Positions 46,966 to 50,410 of a DNA stretch of 50,410 nucleotides are shown piece by piece. Source of the DNA: Bryobacterales bacterium (GTDB lineage Bacteria > Acidobacteriota > Terriglobia > Bryobacterales > Bryobacteraceae). The stretch covers positions 1 through 50,410 of the forward strand of contig JADLBD010000229.1 of assembly GCA_020847975.1 (NCBI GenBank). Direction: 5' to 3'. Both the position numbers and the translations under genes were made by a program. Within the stretch, counting starts at the first letter, position 1, and every line of letters starts with the position of its first letter. A model generated the notes under the pieces. That model was not told where the DNA came from. It saw nothing but the letters and a program-made list of their open reading frames with translations, and did not search any database.

Positions 46966-49620
46966 TCAGAGCGCCTGCCGCGGGCGCTTGAGACAGATGC
47001 CGCTCCGCTCCAGATGCTCGCGATACTGCGGCATCTGCGGCTCTGGACAACTCGATGCGACATGGGTAGCGCTGCCGGACAGATCTTGTTCCGTCCATAG
47101 CCACACTCCCAACTTCGGAGATGGGTGGGCCGCGGCGCCGCGAAATCTTACCCGTGAGTCGCCCGCGGAAACCTCACAGATATGCCAGCTCCATTCGCTC
47201 TCGTAAGCGCTCGCGTCCTTCCAGAAATTCCCGGCCGAACTCACCGCATATCCGATGTGGCCGGCCGAGGACCTCTCCACTACCGCCGCGCTCCGGCCGT
47301 TCACTTCCCCACTACAGTGGTTCTCATGGTGCCGGCGGCCGGGAAACTCCACCAGCAACAGGACCTTGCCGCGGGAGCCCGCGGGCACGCCGATCGAGCA
47401 CTCCAGATCGAAGCTCGAGGAAGGTTGCCGCTCATTCTTTTCCATCAGCCATTCACTTTCGGGCAGCTTGCGCACCGTTTCCGAGAGCATTTCACCACGC
47501 ACTCCGGCGGACGCGCGCGCGCCCGGGCGAACTGTCCGCTCCCCTCCGCCCGGCTCGAGCAACCGGACCGTTTCCGTCTCCGGATCGGCCACAATCGACA
47601 TCCCGTTGCCTTCCCGATACCACCGCGCCCCGAGAGCCACCGGTTCCCTGATGCCCGCTCGCGGAGCCACCTCCAGAAACAGCAGTTCCCACGGAGCAAG
47701 GCGTAGCCGCGCCACCGATGAGCCGCCCAACCCTGACGCGATTCCCCGCCGGTACGGGTATTGGCTATAGCACACCGCATCGGCCAGCGCCTTGGGCGCG
47801 CCCGCCCTCCCCAAGTCCAACGCGAAATCCTTCGTCTCGTTGGAAGGATTTCTCACTGCCAGCACCCCGCGCATGCCCAGCCAGTGTCCGTAAACATACG
47901 GTTCCCCCAACTCCACTCGCGATGCAGCCATCACCGTGTTCCGCATCAAATCCCTGTTCTTTCGCGCCCACTGAAGCAATCCCGCATAGATGCGCCAGTC
48001 GTCTGCGTCCATGAATTTTGGATTGAGATAGGTCGAGAGGAAGAACCGCCCGCGCCCGAAGGCCATGGCTGCATGGTTCGCGAAGCCGGTCCCCTCGTCG
48101 CAATGCACGATATCGAAGTAGTGGACCGCATTCTGAGGAAGCCAGAACTCGCGCTGGGACGAAAAAATAAAGTACTCCCGCGCGGTCGTATGCGATTCCC
48201 GATAATCCGGCGCCGGGCCGATGCCCCGCGGGCAGTCCCCTCCCGAGTTGCCCCACACGCTGTCCGAGTACTTCAGAATCCACGGGCTGATGTAATTGGC
48301 CAGCGAGTTCATATAAGTCGGCTCGGTGACCAGGTTCGGATCCTCCTGCTTGGACGCCTTCAACAATTCCAGCGAATAGGCCGCCAGCGGCTCCACCGAA
48401 TCTTTCCCCGGCAATAGCCCGTCGTGCGCCTGCGGCTCTTCCGCGACGAAACCGTCGTACTTGATGTGTCCCAGGCCGTTTTCACGAATCAGCTTGCGAA
48501 GCTGCGACTTCACCTCGTTCCGGTATTTCGGATCGGCCAACGATACCGCGAACCGTTTCTCCCCGCGGCGGTCACGATTGTTCCACAACACCACGTAGCC
48601 TTGCTTTTCGAGGTATGGGTAATCGCACACTGGCGGATACACCTCGCTCGGTGACATCCACAAACCCAGCTTGGCGCCGGCCGGCTCCACGATTGCCCGG
48701 ATATCGTCGAATCCCTGCGGCAGAATGGAGCGGTCAATCTGCCAGATGGTTCGCGGATTGCTCCACCCCATATCGGTCGTCACAATATCGAAGAAGACGC
48801 CGAACCGGTCGTACATCTTCGCCTTCAGGTCCTCAATCAAGGCGAGGTTATCGGATTGCCTGACCACCTTAGGAAGCGTCCACCAGGAGTTGTAACATGC
48901 CACCAGCCGGGGCGGTGCCAGTCGTATATCCTCAATATATTCGAGAAATGCCTCGTAAACCCGCCCCGGCTCGGCTGCGCCTGCGGCGGTCGAATGCAAT
49001 TCCACCCATTCCCCCCCGATGGCGATGCCGCCCGGCCGGCTCCTCAGCACGAACCCTTCCCGGCCATACTCGTTAAATGCCGCCGGAAATTCAACCCCGG
49101 CCCACAACGTATCGCAAAATATCGGATGGCTGCCATACCGCAGCCGGTCGGCGTGCATGGAGGCCCAGTTGCCTTTGACGCCGCTCCAGTTGTCCAAATC
49201 GGCGCGCAGCAGGCCGAGCCGTTCGCCGCTCCACCGCAGCGAAATCTGTTTGCGCAGGTACCTCTTGCCTTGCGGCAATTCGTAACGTACCCGCACCTCC
49301 GGATCCTCCCTCGACCCGGTATACCGCAGATCCAAATCTCCCCTGCTCGCGGCCGCATCAGCCGACAGATCCTTCGCCGATAGAATCCTGCCCGAATCGA
49401 ACTCCAGTTGAAATTCGTCACCCGGCAATTCGAAACGGCCGCCCGTCAGCCGGTTGGAAATTGTTTTTTGGACGACTTTCCCGCCGTCCAGAACTAGCGA
49501 CACCTCGAGTCCCTCGTTGCCGAGCTCGTACCGCCTGGTTGCCGCCGCCGCTCGCTGCCCCGCAGCGGCCGCCATCATTCCCTTCGCGCAATCGCGCCGC
49601 GTGATCCGAGGCTGTTTCAT
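46966..49620 (-). CDS. GH36-type alpha-galactosidase-like enzyme
   Basis: An 884-aa protein from ATG 49620, with GAGGAG upstream; an earlier ATG at 49647 is in frame. A Tat-like leader (ITRRDCAKGMMAAAAGQ) suggests export. The N-terminal beta-sandwich (to about 300) leads to a TIM-barrel with KLGLWMSPSEVYPP and GHIKYDGFVAEEP. The Asp in KYDGF is the expected GH-D nucleophile, and GNSGGDCPRG lies later in the barrel. A C-terminal 200-residue beta domain is attached. It probably releases alpha-linked galactose or a related sugar. It lies 45 nt upstream of the selenoprotein start on the same strand. Confidence 0.8.
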   Translation of the reverse strand: MKQPRITRRDCAKGMMAAAAGQRAAAATRRYELGNEGLEVSLVLDGGKVVQKTISNRLTGGRFELPGDEFQLEFDSGRILSAKDLSADAAASRGDLDLRYTGSREDPEVRVRYELPQGKRYLRKQISLRWSGERLGLLRADLDNWSGVKGNWASMHADRLRYGSHPIFCDTLWAGVEFPAAFNEYGREGFVLRSRPGGIAIGGEWVELHSTAAGAAEPGRVYEAFLEYIEDIRLAPPRLVACYNSWWTLPKVVRQSDNLALIEDLKAKMYDRFGVFFDIVTTDMGWSNPRTIWQIDRSILPQGFDDIRAIVEPAGAKLGLWMSPSEVYPPVCDYPYLEKQGYVVLWNNRDRRGEKRFAVSLADPKYRNEVKSQLRKLIRENGLGHIKYDGFVAEEPQAHDGLLPGKDSVEPLAAYSLELLKASKQEDPNLVTEPTYMNSLANYISPWILKYSDSVWGNSGGDCPRGIGPAPDYRESHTTAREYFIFSSQREFWLPQNAVHYFDIVHCDEGTGFANHAAMAFGRGRFFLSTYLNPKFMDADDWRIYAGLLQWARKNRDLMRNTVMAASRVELGEPYVYGHWLGMRGVLAVRNPSNETKDFALDLGRAGAPKALADAVCYSQYPYRRGIASGLGGSSVARLRLAPWELLFLEVAPRAGIREPVALGARWYREGNGMSIVADPETETVRLLEPGGGERTVRPGARASAGVRGEMLSETVRKLPESEWLMEKNERQPSSSFDLECSIGVPAGSRGKVLLLVEFPGRRHHENHCSGEVNGRSAAVVERSSAGHIGYAVSSAGNFWKDASAYESEWSWHICEVSAGDSRVRFRGAAAHPSPKLGVWLWTEQDLSGSATHVASSCPEPQMPQYREHLERSGICLKRPRQAL

Positions 49621-49692
49621 CGTCCGCTCCTCACGTCCATCGTGCACCTTCCCTCACGCCGGATGCGGTTCGCGCTCCGGGTTGCCTCCCGC

Positions 49693-50410
49693 TCAGTGCG
49701 CCGCCACGCTACCCCCGCCCTTCGCCGGGCGTCGCATCAGCATCACCAGCGGAGCCAGCCCCAGAAAAATCAGCCCCAGTAGCCAGAATACATCCAAAAA
49801 GGACAGAATCGTCGCCTGCCGCAGCACCATCCCGTACAGCGCCGCATACCCCTGCTTCGCCGCCACCGCCGGAGCCGAACCCTGCGCCATCATCCCTTGC
49901 GTCAACCCCTCCAGCATCCCCCGGCTCACCCCGTCGTACGGCGTCACATGCCCCACCAGCGTGTTGATGTGCGCCTGGCTGTAGCGCGATACCAGCGTCG
50001 TCACCGTCGCAATCCCCACGCTCCCCCCAGTATTCCGCAGCAGGTTGAAAATGCTCGTCGCATTCCCCATCTGCTCCTTCGGTATCAGCCCCATCGATAC
50101 CGTCGTCAGCGGCACGAACAGCAGCGCCAGCGATATCCCCTGCACGAACTGCGGCCAGAAGAAATCCCAATACCCAGCGTTCAAATCGAGCCGCCCCAGT
50201 TGCACCAGCGTCGCCGCCGCCACCACCAGCCCCAGCGCCAGGAACTTCCGCGGATCCAGCCTGCTCAACAGGCTCCCCACTATCGGCATCGCCAGAAAAC
50301 TCCCCAATCCCCGCGGAGCCAGCGCAATCCCCGCCACCACCGCCGGATATCCCAGCAGCGTCTGCATCCAAATCGGCAGCAGCACCAGGCTCCCGTACAA
50401 CACGAATCCC
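49693..50410 (-). CDS. DHA2-type MFS transporter, C-terminal part
   Basis: The frame runs off the window end, so the N-terminus is missing. About 240 residues are present, covering six or seven membrane helices: LPIWMQTLLGYPAVVAGIALAPRGLGSF, a cytoplasmic SRLDPRKFLALG loop, and the typical MGNATSIFNLLRNTGGSVGIA of EmrB/QacA 14-helix drug exporters. It ends with a basic tail (MLMRRPAKGGGSVAAH). It is probably one component of a multidrug efflux pair with an EmrA-type adaptor outside the window. Confidence 0.85.
   Translation of the reverse strand, partial: GFVLYGSLVLLPIWMQTLLGYPAVVAGIALAPRGLGSFLAMPIVGSLLSRLDPRKFLALGLVVAAATLVQLGRLDLNAGYWDFFWPQFVQGISLALLFVPLTTVSMGLIPKEQMGNATSIFNLLRNTGGSVGIATVTTLVSRYSQAHINTLVGHVTPYDGVSRGMLEGLTQGMMAQGSAPAVAAKQGYAALYGMVLRQATILSFLDVFWLLGLIFLGLAPLVMLMRRPAKGGGSVAAH

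Overview
The window is high-GC bacterial chromosome. Strong GC3 bias leaves long antisense shadow frames over many real genes. The gene content (his operon, PhoD and heparinase/GH36 enzymes with Tat-type leaders, DUF3300, PA2779-like proteins, divergent YchF, an LmbE deacetylase and an in-frame-UGA GrdB-like protein) suggests a soil acidobacterium of the Solibacter/Bryobacter type. That placement is inference from content only. No rRNA, tRNA or CRISPR array was seen.

Layout. 1-351 has no recognisable gene. 352-4289: GT39 glycosyltransferase (minus), then an exported HIT-like protein, a UxaA-family dehydratase and a YbgC-like thioesterase (plus). 4368-11538: a tiny secreted-peptide ORF, then a compact histidine operon (hisI-G-D-C-HAD-B-H-F-A) behind a complete ribosome-mediated attenuator: a 23-codon leader peptide with five His codons, an antiterminator and an intrinsic terminator. 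The HAD phosphatase between hisC and hisB is well placed to be the missing histidinol-phosphatase. hisE is not in the window. 11646-13005: an unknown 220-aa protein and a zinc-ribbon/PspC protein. 13010-30299: mostly minus-strand housekeeping and accessory genes (esterase, YchF, NAT, small haem-copper-like membrane protein, PLP decarboxylase, LmbE deacetylase, DUF3300, aldo/keto reductase, FAD oxidase, RNase J, GlgC, CorA-like protein). 30358-34273: PhoD and a three-gene overlapping cluster (PA2779-like, C39-like peptidase, TPR/outer-membrane protein).

34489-42271 is a type III-B CRISPR effector operon on the minus strand: cmr2(cas10)-cmr3-cmr4-cmr5-[cmr6::cmr1]-CARF/HEPN ribonuclease. Cmr6 and the N-terminal half of Cmr1 are fused in one frame. 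The rest of Cmr1, with an extra C-terminal domain, lies just downstream in the -1 frame. There is no array, Cas6, Cas1 or Cas2 in the window, so crRNAs would have to come from elsewhere.

42528-50410: FkbM methyltransferase, double universal stress protein, heparinase II/III-like protein, a probable selenoprotein, a GH36-type alpha-galactosidase-like enzyme and an incomplete DHA2-type MFS transporter. The selenoprotein is of the glycine/betaine reductase B family. It has an in-frame UGA in a U-P-L-C motif, followed 10 nt later by a perfect 8-bp hairpin with a GUG loop that fits the bacterial SECIS model. The most interesting signals are this selenoprotein, the his attenuator and the fused/frame-shifted Cmr6-Cmr1.
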